Shown here piece by piece: positions 39,618-48,081 of a stretch of 64,000 nt of DNA; position 1 is the stretch's first letter; each line of letters opens with the position of its first letter. The stretch comes from Piscinibacter gummiphilus (GTDB lineage: Bacteria > Pseudomonadota > Gammaproteobacteria > Burkholderiales > Burkholderiaceae_C). The DNA lies in NCBI RefSeq assembly GCF_032681285.1, contig NZ_CP136336.1, positions 3,149,001-3,213,000 on the forward strand, read 5' to 3'. The notes below the pieces were generated by a model. It was not told where the DNA came from, made no database searches, and saw only the letters and a program-made list of their open reading frames with translations. Position numbers and translations under genes: made by a program.

Positions 39618-40342
39618 GCGATCTCCTCCGCGAAAAGGCTGCCCCAGCCCTGCACGCGCCGCGTGTCCACGCCGCACATCCGCAGCGACTTCCACACCGC
39701 GGTGCTCACGGTGTCGTAGACCGGGATGCCGAGTTCCGCTTCCAGCGCCGGCGCGAGGTGAGCCGCCCGCAGGTTGGTGCAGAAGGTGGTGAGGCACTGC
39801 GGCTTCGCCTTCGCGACGTCGCGCGACATGCCGATCAGTTGCTCGGGCGTCACCTCCGAGAAGCTGAAGTTGACGCTCTGATTCAGGTGCTGCTCGGCCA
39901 CGCATTCGAAGCCGTGGCGCGCGTAGTTGGCGACGATGGCCGCCTGCACGTCGTGCAGGTAGGGCGTGACCAGGCCGAAACGCTTGCGCTGCGTCTTCTC
40001 CATGATCTCGTTGAGCGCCAGCACCGAGGTGCAGCAGCGGATGCCCACCTCCGCCTCAATCCGCTGGCACAGCGCCACGTCGGCGTCGAAGCCCAGCCAG
40101 CCCGACGAGGTGCCGTTCCACGCGATCACATCGACACGCGCATCGGCCAGGAGGCGCGCCGCCTCGAGGATCGGCGCCATGTCGAACTGGCCCAAGGCTT
40201 GTGGCTTGAGCGAGATCTCGGTCACGCGGAAGCGCCCGAAATGCGCGCTGACCTCGGGCAACCCGGCCAGCATGGCCGAGGTGATGGGCTCCAGCGCAGT
40301 GTTGGAAGACGGGGTCAGCATCCCCAGCAGAACGCGCTTCAT
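39614..40342 (-). CDS. Asp/Glu racemase superfamily protein (maleate isomerase/AMDase-like)
   Basis: This 242-residue protein belongs to the cysteine-dependent racemase/isomerase group. It starts 'MKRVLLGMLTPSSNTALEP', a maleate-isomerase/arylmalonate-decarboxylase motif, and has 'WNGTSSGWLGFD', a first Cys region 'GIRCCTSVLALNE' and a second at 'TTFCTNLRAAHLAPAL'. In hydantoin clusters such enzymes racemise 5-substituted hydantoins or act on the dicarboxylate products. The ATG at 40342 has the family N-terminus. It is divergent from the GntR gene. Confidence 0.87.
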   Translation of the reverse strand: MKRVLLGMLTPSSNTALEPITSAMLAGLPEVSAHFGRFRVTEISLKPQALGQFDMAPILEAARLLADARVDVIAWNGTSSGWLGFDADVALCQRIEAEVGIRCCTSVLALNEIMEKTQRKRFGLVTPYLHDVQAAIVANYARHGFECVAEQHLNQSVNFSFSEVTPEQLIGMSRDVAKAKPQCLTTFCTNLRAAHLAPALEAELGIPVYDTVSTAVWKSLRMCGVDTRRVQGWGSLFAEEIA

Positions 40343-40392
40343 GCGCGCCACCCGCAAACGTCCCTACAATTTTTCATTGCCAGCCTCTCTGG

Positions 40393-40406
40393 TTTCGTCG
40401 ACAAAA
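40393..40406. promoter_or_regulatory. candidate GntR operator 1 (imperfect GTCGAC palindrome)
   Basis: TTTCGTCGACAAAA lies between the divergent racemase and gntR genes, 7 bp before the gntR ATG. It differs by one arm base from a full palindrome and shares the core of the perfect site at 41238. It fits the FadR-subfamily operator pattern TnGT..ACnA. Confidence 0.5.
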
Positions 40407-40412
40407 TCGCAC

Positions 40413-41147
40413 ATGCCTGCACACAAAGCCGCTCGCAAGAGTGTTGCCACCCCTTCCGCGACTCCACTGCCGAGCGGCGCCATCGTGCGCAGCGCCATCT
40501 ACGACCGCATCCTCCAGGCGGTGCTCGAGCACCGTCTGCCGCCGGGCACCAAGCTCGTGGAAGACCGCCTGGCCGAACTCTTCGACACCAGCCGCGCGCA
40601 GGTGCGCGACGTGCTGGCGCGCCTGGCCGACGAGGGTGTGGTCACCACCATCCCGAACCGGGGCGCGTTCATCGCCTCGCCCACACCGGAAGAAACGCGC
40701 GAGGTGTTCGAGGCGCGGCGCCTCATCGAGCCGGCGCTGGTGCGCCGCTTCATCGCCCGGCGCGACGACGCGGCGGTCGAGAAGCTGCGCGCCCTGGTCC
40801 TCGAGGAGCAGCAGGCGCGCACCCGGCAGGACCGGCCGACCATGGTGCGCCTGTCGGGTGAGTTCCACATCCGCCTGGCCGAATACGCCGGCAACCGCAT
40901 GCTCGAACGCAGCATGCGGGCGCTGGCCTCGCTCACCTGCCTGTCGATCTTTCTCTACGACGCGCCGCACGCCACCGCCTGCCGCGAAGACGAGCACGAG
41001 CTGCTGCTCAATGCCATCGCCCGCCGCCGCGCCGACCGAGCCGCCGAGCTGATGCTGGAGCACCTGGCCCACATCGAGGCCTCGCTCGACCTGCGCCTGC
41101 CGCGCGACGAGGCGGTGGACCTGGCCGCGGTGCTCATGCCGCGCTGA
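40413..41147 (+). CDS. GntR-family regulator with FCD ligand domain
   Basis: This 244-residue regulator has an N-terminal winged helix-turn-helix (about 25-95; 'LVEDRLAELFDTSRAQVRDV' and 'TTIPNRGAFIASPTPEETRE') and an FCD domain (about 100-225) with metal/ligand residues in 'VFEARRLIEPALVRRF', 'GEFHIRLAEYAGNRM' and 'EHELLLNAIARRRADRA'. The ATG at 40413 is chosen because upstream in-frame sequence is antisense to the racemase gene. It lies in the middle of the catabolic cluster and palindromes occur on both sides of it, so it probably represses both arms and itself. Confidence 0.92.
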   Translation: MPAHKAARKSVATPSATPLPSGAIVRSAIYDRILQAVLEHRLPPGTKLVEDRLAELFDTSRAQVRDVLARLADEGVVTTIPNRGAFIASPTPEETREVFEARRLIEPALVRRFIARRDDAAVEKLRALVLEEQQARTRQDRPTMVRLSGEFHIRLAEYAGNRMLERSMRALASLTCLSIFLYDAPHATACREDEHELLLNAIARRRADRAAELMLEHLAHIEASLDLRLPRDEAVDLAAVLMPR

Positions 41148-41237
41148 GCCGCGGGCGGCTGGCCGAGTCGGATAAAGGTGCGCCGGTCTGCACCGGCATG
41201 GTTCACTGCGCACTATTTGTCGGCATACCAATTGTGG

Positions 41238-41249
41238 ATTGTCGACAAT
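41238..41249. promoter_or_regulatory. candidate GntR operator 2 (perfect palindrome ATTGTCGACAAT)
   Basis: This is a perfect 12-bp palindrome, 89 bp upstream of the amidohydrolase ATG. Its TTGTCGACAA core matches the FadR-subfamily GntR operator pattern and repeats the core at 40393. A partly related TTGTCGGCATACCAA stretch lies just upstream. Confidence 0.6.
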
Positions 41250-41337
41250 ACGCACGCTTCATGCCGACATTCAGGGCCTGAAGTGATGGCACGTTTCTTG
41301 TGTCATGCAGGGCCATGCTTGGCCGAGACACCTGTTC

Positions 41338-42861
41338 ATGACACCGCGCCGGACCCTCCTGCGCGGCGCGCTGGCGCTCGTCGGCGATGAGCTGAGCTTC
41401 GACCGCCAGCCGCGCGACGTGCTGGTCGCGGATGGGCGGATCCTGGCCATCGAGCCCGCCGGCCGCATCGAACACGCCGACGAGGTGATCGAGTTGCCCC
41501 AACGCCTGCTCGCTCCCGGTCTCGTCAACGGCCACCAGCATTCGCACGAGCACTTTCAGCGCGGGCGCACCGAGAACCTGCCGCTGGAGCTGTGGATGCA
41601 CCTGGTGCGCACACGCATCCCGGTGAAGCTGACCCCACGGCAGGTGTACCTGCGCACCATGATCGGCGCGATCGAATCGCTGCGCACCGGCTGCACGACG
41701 CTGGTCGACGACCTGGCGCTCGGCCCGGCCATCGCCCGCGACCAGATCGATGCCGCGCTGCAGGCCTACGACGACGCCGGCGTCCGCGCCCTGGTCGGCT
41801 TCGCGATGATGGACACGCCCATCGTCGACAACTTTCCCTTCGTCGACGAGCTGGTGCCGGCCGAACTGCTGGCCGAGCTGCGCGCCACCCCGCGGCCGAG
41901 CACCGATGCGCAGTTGGCGCTGGTGCAGGAGCTGGCCGCCGCGCGCCACCCGCAGCAGCGGCGTGTGGGGGTACTGGTCTCGGCCTCGGCCCCGCAGCGC
42001 TGCACAGACCACTACCTCAAACGACTGCGCGCGCTGGCCGACGAGCTGGCGCTACCCGTCATCACCCACGTGCAGGAGACCCGTCTGCAGGTGGTGACCG
42101 GCCAGCTCTTCCACGGCAGCACGCTCGTCGAGCACCTGGACCGCATCGGCTTCCTGAAACCCGCCACCAGCCTCATCCACGCGGTGTGGCTCAACCCACG
42201 CGAGATCGCCGCACTGGCCGAGAGCGGCGCCACCGCGCAGCACAACCCGTGGAGCAACCTGCTGCTCGGCTCGGGGGTGCAGCCGGTGCGCGAGTTGCTC
42301 GAAGCTGGCGTGAACGTGAGCCTCGGTTCCGATGGCTCCTGCTCCACCGTCACCACCAACATGCTGCAGACGGTGGGCAGCGCCGCCGGCCTGTCCAAGC
42401 TGCGTGGTGACGAGCCCTCGCGCTGGCTCAGCGCGCGCGAAGCGTGGCACGCCGGCACGCTGGCCGGTGGGCGTGCATTGGGTTTCGGTGACTCCCTCGG
42501 CAGCCTGCGGGTCGGTGCGCGTGCCGACCTGGTCGGCTACCGGCTCGACAGCGTGAGCTTCACGCCGTTCAACGATCCGTTGCGCCAGCTCGCGTATGCG
42601 GAGCGCGGCGCAGGGGTCGATTTCGCGATGGTCGATGGCGAGGTTGCGATGCGCAGCAGCCGCCTCACCCGCATCGACGAGGCGGCGCTGCTGGCCGAGA
42701 TCGAGCACGAGTTCCATGGGCTGGCCGATCGCTACCGCGAGGCCGAAGCGTCGACGGCGCCGGTGCTGGCGGCGATGGAAGCGATCTACCGCCGCTCGCT
42801 CACGCTGCCGGTGGCCGGCGACACCTTCGCGGCGCGGCTCGCACCGCTCAACCCGGCATGA
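41338..42861 (+). CDS. amidohydrolase (TrzA/AtzB/cytosine deaminase-like)
   Basis: This 507-residue cytosolic metal-dependent hydrolase has the pattern of the ATZ/TRZ group: a beta-sandwich N-terminus with 'VLVADGRILAIEPAG', metal ligands in 'VNGHQHSHEHFQRG', 'ITHVQETRLQVVTG', a His in 'TSLIHAVWLNPREI', and the Asp in 'VSLGSDGSCSTVTTNM'. Members deaminate or dechlorinate heterocycles such as cytosine, guanine, melamine or s-triazines. An ATG at 41305 would add 11 residues. Its stop overlaps the next racemase start (ATGA). Confidence 0.85.
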   Translation: MTPRRTLLRGALALVGDELSFDRQPRDVLVADGRILAIEPAGRIEHADEVIELPQRLLAPGLVNGHQHSHEHFQRGRTENLPLELWMHLVRTRIPVKLTPRQVYLRTMIGAIESLRTGCTTLVDDLALGPAIARDQIDAALQAYDDAGVRALVGFAMMDTPIVDNFPFVDELVPAELLAELRATPRPSTDAQLALVQELAAARHPQQRRVGVLVSASAPQRCTDHYLKRLRALADELALPVITHVQETRLQVVTGQLFHGSTLVEHLDRIGFLKPATSLIHAVWLNPREIAALAESGATAQHNPWSNLLLGSGVQPVRELLEAGVNVSLGSDGSCSTVTTNMLQTVGSAAGLSKLRGDEPSRWLSAREAWHAGTLAGGRALGFGDSLGSLRVGARADLVGYRLDSVSFTPFNDPLRQLAYAERGAGVDFAMVDGEVAMRSSRLTRIDEAALLAEIEHEFHGLADRYREAEASTAPVLAAMEAIYRRSLTLPVAGDTFAARLAPLNPA

Positions 42862-43604
42862 AGCTGCTGCTCCTCAACCCCAACACCACGCAGGCCGTGA
42901 CCGATGCCGTGCTGGTGGCGGCACGTGCCGCCGCACGACCGGGCACCGAGTTGAAGGCGGTGACCGGCCGCTTTGGCCCGGTGGTGATCGGCTCGCGTGC
43001 GGAGAACGCATTGGCCCATCACAGCGTGCTGCAACTCGCCGCCGAGCACGCGCACGACTGCGACGCCGTGGTGCTGGCCGTCTCGCTCGACACCGGCCTC
43101 TGGGCCTGCCGCGAGCTGCTGAAGGTGCCGGTGATCGGCATGACCGAGGCCGGGCTGCTGGCGGGCTGCAGCGTGGCGACCCGCATCGGCCTCATCACCT
43201 ACGGCAGGCGCATGGGCCCGCTGTACCGCGAGATTGCCGAGGGCTACGGCCTAGCGTCGCGCCTGGCCTGCATTGCCACGCTGGACGTCACGCCGCAACA
43301 GACCTTCAGCGAGCCGCAGGCGGTGCGCGATGCGGTGCTCACTGCGGCACGGCAGCTGGTGCAACACGATGGCGCCGAGGCGGTGCTGCTGGCCGGTGCG
43401 GCCATGGCCGCGATGGCGGCCGATCTGCAGCCCGAGATCGACGTGCCCTTGCTCGATGGCGTGGCCTGCGCGGTGGCGCTCGCCGAAGCACACGCCAATC
43501 TCAAGCTGCCGAAAGCACGCACCGGCAGCGTGTCGAGCACCGGCGGGCGTGAGGTGCGGGGCGTGTCGCCCGAACTGGCGAACCTGTTCGCGCAACGGCC
43601 ATGA
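42858..43604 (+). CDS. Asp/Glu/hydantoin racemase family protein
   Basis: This 248-residue protein begins 'MKLLLLNPNTTQAVTDAVL', a hydantoin-racemase (HyuA/HyuE) N-terminus. It has catalytic-type Cys segments at 'CDAVVLAVSLDTGLWACREL' and further on 'VLLAGAAMAAMAADLQ', where the second Cys expected from the family is not obvious. It is translationally coupled to its neighbours on both sides (ATGA overlaps). It is only distantly related to the racemase at 39614. Confidence 0.87.
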   Translation: MKLLLLNPNTTQAVTDAVLVAARAAARPGTELKAVTGRFGPVVIGSRAENALAHHSVLQLAAEHAHDCDAVVLAVSLDTGLWACRELLKVPVIGMTEAGLLAGCSVATRIGLITYGRRMGPLYREIAEGYGLASRLACIATLDVTPQQTFSEPQAVRDAVLTAARQLVQHDGAEAVLLAGAAMAAMAADLQPEIDVPLLDGVACAVALAEAHANLKLPKARTGSVSSTGGREVRGVSPELANLFAQRP

Positions 43605-44989
43605 ACGCGCCGCACACCTGGACCGCCCGCGACTGCGCCCAGCGCGTGAAGGCGCGCGAGCTGAGCGCCGTCGAGGTGGCTCGCCACTTCATCGAGCGCG
43701 TGGTGCAACTCAACCCCGCGCTCAACGCCATCGTGCAGTTCGACGCCGAGACAGTGATCGCCGAAGCACGCCGTGTCGATGAACGAATGGCAGCGGGCGA
43801 GTCGCTGCCGATGGCCGGCGTGCCCGTCACCATCAAGGACAACCTCTGGGTCGAAGGCCGCACCGTCACCCAAGGCTCGCGCCTCTTCGCTGACTTCGTC
43901 GCGCCGCGCGATGCCTGGGTCGTCGCGCGCCTGCGTGAGCTGGGTGCCGTCATGCTTGGCATCACCAACTGTTCCGAGTTCGCCTGCAAGGGCGTGACCG
44001 AGAACCTCGTCTACGGCCCCACGCGCCACCCGATGGACAACACGCTCACGCCCGGCGGCTCGTCGGGAGGCGCGGTGTCGGCGCTGGCCGCAGGACTGGG
44101 CTTGCTGGCGCTCGGCACCGATGCCGGCGGCTCCATCCGCCGGCCCGCCGCGCACTGCGGCCTGGTCGGGCTCAAGCCCTCGCAGGGCGTGATCCCCCAC
44201 CCCTGGGGCTTCGCCGAGCCGAACTACGGCGTGTCGGTGATCGGTCTCGCCGCGCGCAACGCGGGCGACTGCGCGTGGCTGCTCGACCACCTGGCCGGCT
44301 TCGACAACGGCGACCCAAGCGCACCGCCCCTGAGCGTGGCGCTTCAAGCGCACGCCACCACGGCCATCGAAACCCCTCGCGAACTGCGCATCGCCTGGAG
44401 CCCGCAACTCGGCTGCGGCTACGCCATCGACGCCGACGTGCTGTCCGCCCTCACCGAGCGGGTAAACGCGCTGCGCGAGGCCGGCTGGTCGGTGACCGAG
44501 ACTGACCCGCCGTGGCCCGACGGCATCCGCGAATACCCGCTCGCCGCCTTGCAGCACGCCGGCCTGCACACGCTCTACGGCGACGCATTGAAAACGCGCC
44601 GCCACGACATCGACCCTGACCTCGCCGCGCAGATCGACGCCGGTGCCGCCATCACGCCCGACGAAGTGGCCCGTGTGCTGCGCCTGCGCGAACGCATCGT
44701 CGCCGGCCTCTCGCGCTTCTTCGATTCATACGACCTCTTGCTGTGCCCCACCGCCCCGGTGACCGCGTGGCCGCTGAGCCAGATCGGCCCGCCGGTGATC
44801 GGCGGTGCACCGGCCGGCCCCCGCGGCCACGCCGCCTTCACCCCGCTCTTCAACTACTGCGGCGTGCCCGCCTGTTCGGTGCCCGCCGGTCTCGTGCGTG
44901 GCCTGCCGGTCGGCTTACAGGTCGTCGCACCACGCTTCGAAGACGCGCGCGTGCTGCAGATGGCCGCCCTCGTGGAGCGCCTGTCATGA
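43601..44989 (+). CDS. amidase-signature family amidohydrolase
   Basis: This 462-residue protein has the amidase-signature Ser-cisSer-Lys triad: Lys in 'GVPVTIKDNLWVEG' (about residue 78), the Ser pair in 'TPGGSSGGAVSALAAGLGLL' and 'GTDAGGSIRRPAAHCGLVG'. The family hydrolyses amides and carbamoyl groups; here it could release ammonia from a ring-opened ureido or amide intermediate. Its start overlaps the racemase stop. A 204-bp gap with a sigma-54 promoter separates it from the transporter genes. Confidence 0.92.
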   Translation: MNAPHTWTARDCAQRVKARELSAVEVARHFIERVVQLNPALNAIVQFDAETVIAEARRVDERMAAGESLPMAGVPVTIKDNLWVEGRTVTQGSRLFADFVAPRDAWVVARLRELGAVMLGITNCSEFACKGVTENLVYGPTRHPMDNTLTPGGSSGGAVSALAAGLGLLALGTDAGGSIRRPAAHCGLVGLKPSQGVIPHPWGFAEPNYGVSVIGLAARNAGDCAWLLDHLAGFDNGDPSAPPLSVALQAHATTAIETPRELRIAWSPQLGCGYAIDADVLSALTERVNALREAGWSVTETDPPWPDGIREYPLAALQHAGLHTLYGDALKTRRHDIDPDLAAQIDAGAAITPDEVARVLRLRERIVAGLSRFFDSYDLLLCPTAPVTAWPLSQIGPPVIGGAPAGPRGHAAFTPLFNYCGVPACSVPAGLVRGLPVGLQVVAPRFEDARVLQMAALVERLS

Positions 44990-45019
44990 GGCGCACCGCA
45001 CAGCTTTGGGGACACAAGT

Positions 45020-45036
45020 TTGGTATGCAAATTGCA
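45020..45036 (+). promoter_or_regulatory. sigma-54 promoter upstream of the importer operon
   Basis: TTGGTATG-CAAA-TTGCA matches the -24/-12 consensus (TTGGCACG-N4-TTGCW) at the invariant GG and GC, with the strict 10-bp spacing between them. It lies 158 bp before the binding-protein ATG and points toward the importer genes. It would put the operon under RpoN and an NtrC-type activator. Confidence 0.65.
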
Positions 45037-45158
45037 CGTCAACGATCAGCGCAGGGCTGCAAGGGCCCTCTTGGTTGGCGTGCCGAGCGAAACGTGTGCA
45101 TCACGGCGCTGGCAGTCCCCGGCGACCGTGATCCACCGTTGTGTGTCATCAGCAACGT

Positions 45159-45175
45159 GCACCTGGCCCAGGTGC
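45159..45175 (+). promoter_or_regulatory. leader hairpin before the importer operon
   Basis: GCACCTGG-C-CCAGGTGC is a perfect inverted repeat (8-bp arms) followed by TTTTC and, 19 bp on, by the binding-protein ATG. It could be a leader hairpin affecting translation, a weak attenuator, or a dimeric protein-binding site. Confidence 0.35.
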
Positions 45176-45193
45176 TTTTCAACGGAGATCACC

Positions 45194-46258
45194 ATGTTTG
45201 AGCGTGTCAGCAGCCCCTCTTCTTCCCTGACATCCCGCCGCAGCTTCCTCAAGAGCAGCGGCATCGCCGGCGCGACCATCGCGCTGCCGGCCGGTCTGGC
45301 GAGCACCCTGATGCCCGGCCTCGTCAGCGCCCAGACGCAGACCGTCATCAAGGCCACCCACGGCTCGGGCCTGTGCAACCTCGCCTTCTTCCTCGCCAAG
45401 AAACGCGAGCTCTCCAAGGCCGACGGCGTCACGCTCGACTTCGTGGTCACGCCCACCAATGCCGACATCGCCACGCTCTTCGGCGCGGGCCAGGTCGACA
45501 TGTCGGTGATCCCGTACTCGAACTTCCTCACGCTGTACGACGCCGGTGCGCCGGTCAAGATCGTCGCCGGTGCGGGTGTCGACGGCTGCATCCTCATCGC
45601 ACGCGAAGGCATCAAGAGCGCGGCCGACCTCAAGGGCAAGACCCTCGGCACCTTCCAGGCCGACACGCTGGAAGTGCTGCCCTACGACTACCTGAAGAAG
45701 GCGGGCCTGAGCTTCAAGGACGTGAAGGTGCGCTACTTCAACACCTCGCCGGAAATGGCCCAGGCCTACAACGCCGGCGCGGTGGATGCCATCTGCCACA
45801 TCGAGCCCTACGCCACGCAGTGCCTCACCGCCCGCAAGGGCTCGACCGTGCTCAGCGACGGCAGCGACATCTACGGCAAGTACTACTCCGATTGCGTGCT
45901 GGCCGTGCGCACGCCGCTGATCGAGAAGAACCCGAAGGCGGTGAAGGCGGTGATCAAGGCCATGATGGTCGCGCAGAGCCAGGCCGAGGCCGACCCCGAG
46001 GCCGCACTCAAGGACACCGTGGGCACCTACTACAAGACCTCGATGGAGGCCGCCCGCCTGGCCGCAAGCAAGCAGCCCATCATGATCGACCAGCGCAAGA
46101 ACACGCAGTTCATCCTCGATCGCGGGCAGTCGATGAAGGAGCTGGGCTACGTGAAGAAGCTCGCGCCGCGCGCCGCCATCGACTGGACGCTGCTCGACCA
46201 GGTCATTGCCGAGAACCAGAGCCTGTACGCCGGCCTCAAGCTCAAGACCACGGCCTGA
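45194..46258 (+). CDS. ABC transporter binding protein (SsuA/NMT1-like) with Tat signal
   Basis: This 354-residue periplasmic binding protein has a twin-arginine-like signal ('SRRSFLKSSGIAGATIALP', residues about 14-32). The NMT1/SsuA domain shows 'TNADIATLFGAGQVDMSVIP', 'AADLKGKTLGTFQADTLEVL' and 'ICHIEPYATQCLTARKGS'. This group binds sulfonates, nitrate, pyrimidines (ThiY) or other small organics. In a heterocycle cluster the likely ligand is a pyrimidine- or hydantoin-like compound (inference). Confidence 0.88.
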   Translation: MFERVSSPSSSLTSRRSFLKSSGIAGATIALPAGLASTLMPGLVSAQTQTVIKATHGSGLCNLAFFLAKKRELSKADGVTLDFVVTPTNADIATLFGAGQVDMSVIPYSNFLTLYDAGAPVKIVAGAGVDGCILIAREGIKSAADLKGKTLGTFQADTLEVLPYDYLKKAGLSFKDVKVRYFNTSPEMAQAYNAGAVDAICHIEPYATQCLTARKGSTVLSDGSDIYGKYYSDCVLAVRTPLIEKNPKAVKAVIKAMMVAQSQAEADPEAALKDTVGTYYKTSMEAARLAASKQPIMIDQRKNTQFILDRGQSMKELGYVKKLAPRAAIDWTLLDQVIAENQSLYAGLKLKTTA

Positions 46259-46285
46259 CCCGCGGCGCATGCAAAGGAACCCTTC

Positions 46286-47200
46286 ATGTCTGCGCTGCCC
46301 ATGACCGGCATCGACTCCACCCAGGGCAGGCCGGCTGCCCGCCCCCCGGGCCCCAGCTCGGCCACCCGCCAGAAAGCGCTCGCCCTCCTGCGGGGCACGC
46401 TCTGGTGGCTGGCCTCGGTTGGCACCTTCGTCGCGATCTGGGAATTCTGCTGGTGGCAAGGCCTGGCCGACCCGCTGATGCTGCCGCCACCGCACATGTT
46501 CCTGGCCAACCTGCCCGAGCAGTTCAAGTTCTTCGACCCGGCCGGCGCGCGCAGCCTGGAAGAAGACGGCGGCGGCCTGCTGTCGGTGCTGATCGTGATG
46601 GCCTGGACCTCGATGCGCGTGGTGCTGGGCCTGGCCATCGGCTTCGTGGGGGCCGTGGGCGTGGGGGTGGCGATCCGCTACTTCCCCGTCTTCGGCAAGC
46701 TCACGCTGCCCACGCTCACGCTACTCACGCCGATCTCGCCGGTGGCCTGGCTGCCGGTCGCGATCTTCATCTTCGGCATCGGCAACGTGCCGGCGATCTT
46801 CCTCGTCTTCATCTCGGTGTTCTTCATCATCGTGCTGTCGACGCTCTCGCAGATCGACTCGGTGCCGGCGGCCTACCTGCACGTGGCCCGCATCATGGGG
46901 GCCAACAAGCACCAGCTGTTCCGCCACGTCATCCTGCCGACCATCCTGCCCTCGCTCTTCATGACGCTGCGGCTCAACCTTTTCGCGGCGTGGATGGTGG
47001 TGCTGATCGCCGAAGCGGTGGGCGTGGGCTCGGGCCTCGGGCAGATCGTGATGATGGCGCGCAACACCTTCAACGCGAGCCTGGTGTTCTTCACCATGAC
47101 GCTGATCGGCCTGCTCGGCTTCGCGTTCGACCGCGGCCTACTGTGGGTGCAGCAGCGCGTGTTGTGGTGGGTGGGCCCGTCGGCCGTGGGAGGCAAGTGA
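46286..47200 (+). CDS. ABC transporter permease (SsuC/TauC-like)
   Basis: This 304-residue inner-membrane permease has about six TM segments ('LWWLASVGTFVAIWEFCW', 'VLIVMAWTSMRVVLGLAIGF', 'LTLLTPISPVAWLPVAIF') and the EAA loop 'HVARIMGANKHQLFRHVILP'. It lies 27 bp after the binding-protein gene. Confidence 0.92.
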   Translation: MSALPMTGIDSTQGRPAARPPGPSSATRQKALALLRGTLWWLASVGTFVAIWEFCWWQGLADPLMLPPPHMFLANLPEQFKFFDPAGARSLEEDGGGLLSVLIVMAWTSMRVVLGLAIGFVGAVGVGVAIRYFPVFGKLTLPTLTLLTPISPVAWLPVAIFIFGIGNVPAIFLVFISVFFIIVLSTLSQIDSVPAAYLHVARIMGANKHQLFRHVILPTILPSLFMTLRLNLFAAWMVVLIAEAVGVGSGLGQIVMMARNTFNASLVFFTMTLIGLLGFAFDRGLLWVQQRVLWWVGPSAVGGK

Positions 47201-47201
47201 G

Positions 47202-47999
47202 ATGAGCACCAAGCGACCCCTCATCAGCCTGCGCAACGTGCGCAAGGTCTGGAATCCCGACACACCCAAGGCGCTCACCGCCATCGACGGCCTGTCGTTC
47301 GACGTGGCGCCGGGCGAGTTCGTCGTGCTGCTGGGCCCCTCGGGCTGCGGCAAGAGCAGCCTGCTCTACATGGTGGCCGGGCTCGAATCGGCGAGCGACG
47401 GCGAGCTCGAGTGCGACAGCCTGCCCATCACCGGCCCCAGCACCGACCGCGGCATGATCTTCCAGGAAGCCTCGCTCTACCCTTGGCTCACGATCGCCGA
47501 CAACGTGACCTTCGGCCTCAAGCTGCAGGGCGTGTTCCCCGAGAAGCGCCGCCGCATCGCGCAGGAGCTGCTGCTCAAGGTGGGCCTCGCCGATGCCGCC
47601 GACAAGCGGCCCGACGAGCTCTCGGGCGGCATGCGGCAGCGTGCGGCACTGGCCCGCGCGCTCGCCATGCGGCCCAAGGTGCTGATGATGGACGAGCCCT
47701 TTGCGGCGCTCGACATCCAGACGCGCGCCAAGATGCAGGGCCACCTGCTCGAAGTGTGGCGGGCCAGCGGCGCGAGCGTGCTGCTGGTCACCCACTCCAT
47801 CGAGGAGGCGCTGGCATTGGCCGACCGCATCGTGGTGTTCACCGCGAGGCCCGGCCGCATCAAGGAGATCGTGCCGGTCGACCTGCCGCGGCCGCGCTCG
47901 ATGCGCGACCCGCAGGTGATCGCGCTGCAGCAGCGCCTGGCCGACCTGCTGGCCGACGAAGTGGACCGCGCCTTCCTCGAACAGGAAGCCGCGGTCTGA
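47202..47999 (+). CDS. ABC transporter ATPase (SsuB/TauB-like)
   Basis: This 265-residue ATPase has Walker A 'LLGPSGCGKSSLLYMVAG', the Q-loop 'IFQEASLYPWLTIADNV', the signature 'ELSGGMRQRAALARALA', Walker B 'VLMMDEPFAALD' and the switch 'LLVTHSIEEALALADRI'. It starts one base after the permease stop. It completes an SsuABC-like importer. Confidence 0.95.
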   Translation: MSTKRPLISLRNVRKVWNPDTPKALTAIDGLSFDVAPGEFVVLLGPSGCGKSSLLYMVAGLESASDGELECDSLPITGPSTDRGMIFQEASLYPWLTIADNVTFGLKLQGVFPEKRRRIAQELLLKVGLADAADKRPDELSGGMRQRAALARALAMRPKVLMMDEPFAALDIQTRAKMQGHLLEVWRASGASVLLVTHSIEEALALADRIVVFTARPGRIKEIVPVDLPRPRSMRDPQVIALQQRLADLLADEVDRAFLEQEAAV

Positions 48000-48006
48000 G
48001 CTCGAC

Positions 48007-48081
48007 ATGAAGACCGCCACGCCGCCGGCCAACGCACCGGCGGCGCGGCCAAGCTCAACCCCATTCAGGAGAAAGACATGA
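48007..48081 (+). CDS. 24-codon mini-ORF coupled to the amidohydrolase
   Basis: An ATG at 48007 opens 24 codons (start MKTATPPANAPAARPSS) whose TGA overlaps the next ATG (ATGA at 48078). The same DNA forms a hairpin, GCCGCCGG/CCGGCGGC (48021-48028 with 48037-48044). A good ribosome site ('caggagaaag') for the amidohydrolase lies in its last codons. It may only be a structured spacer. Confidence 0.2.
   Translation: MKTATPPANAPAARPSSTPFRRKT

Noticed and set aside
45159..45175. NtrC enhancer site
   Set aside because: The arms resemble GCACC/GGTGC but the spacing is two bases too long, and it lies downstream of the sigma-54 promoter next to the ribosome site.
44990..45193. Guanidine or other riboswitch before the importer
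   Set aside because: No conserved riboswitch core could be seen; only the short hairpin and the sigma-54 promoter are supported.
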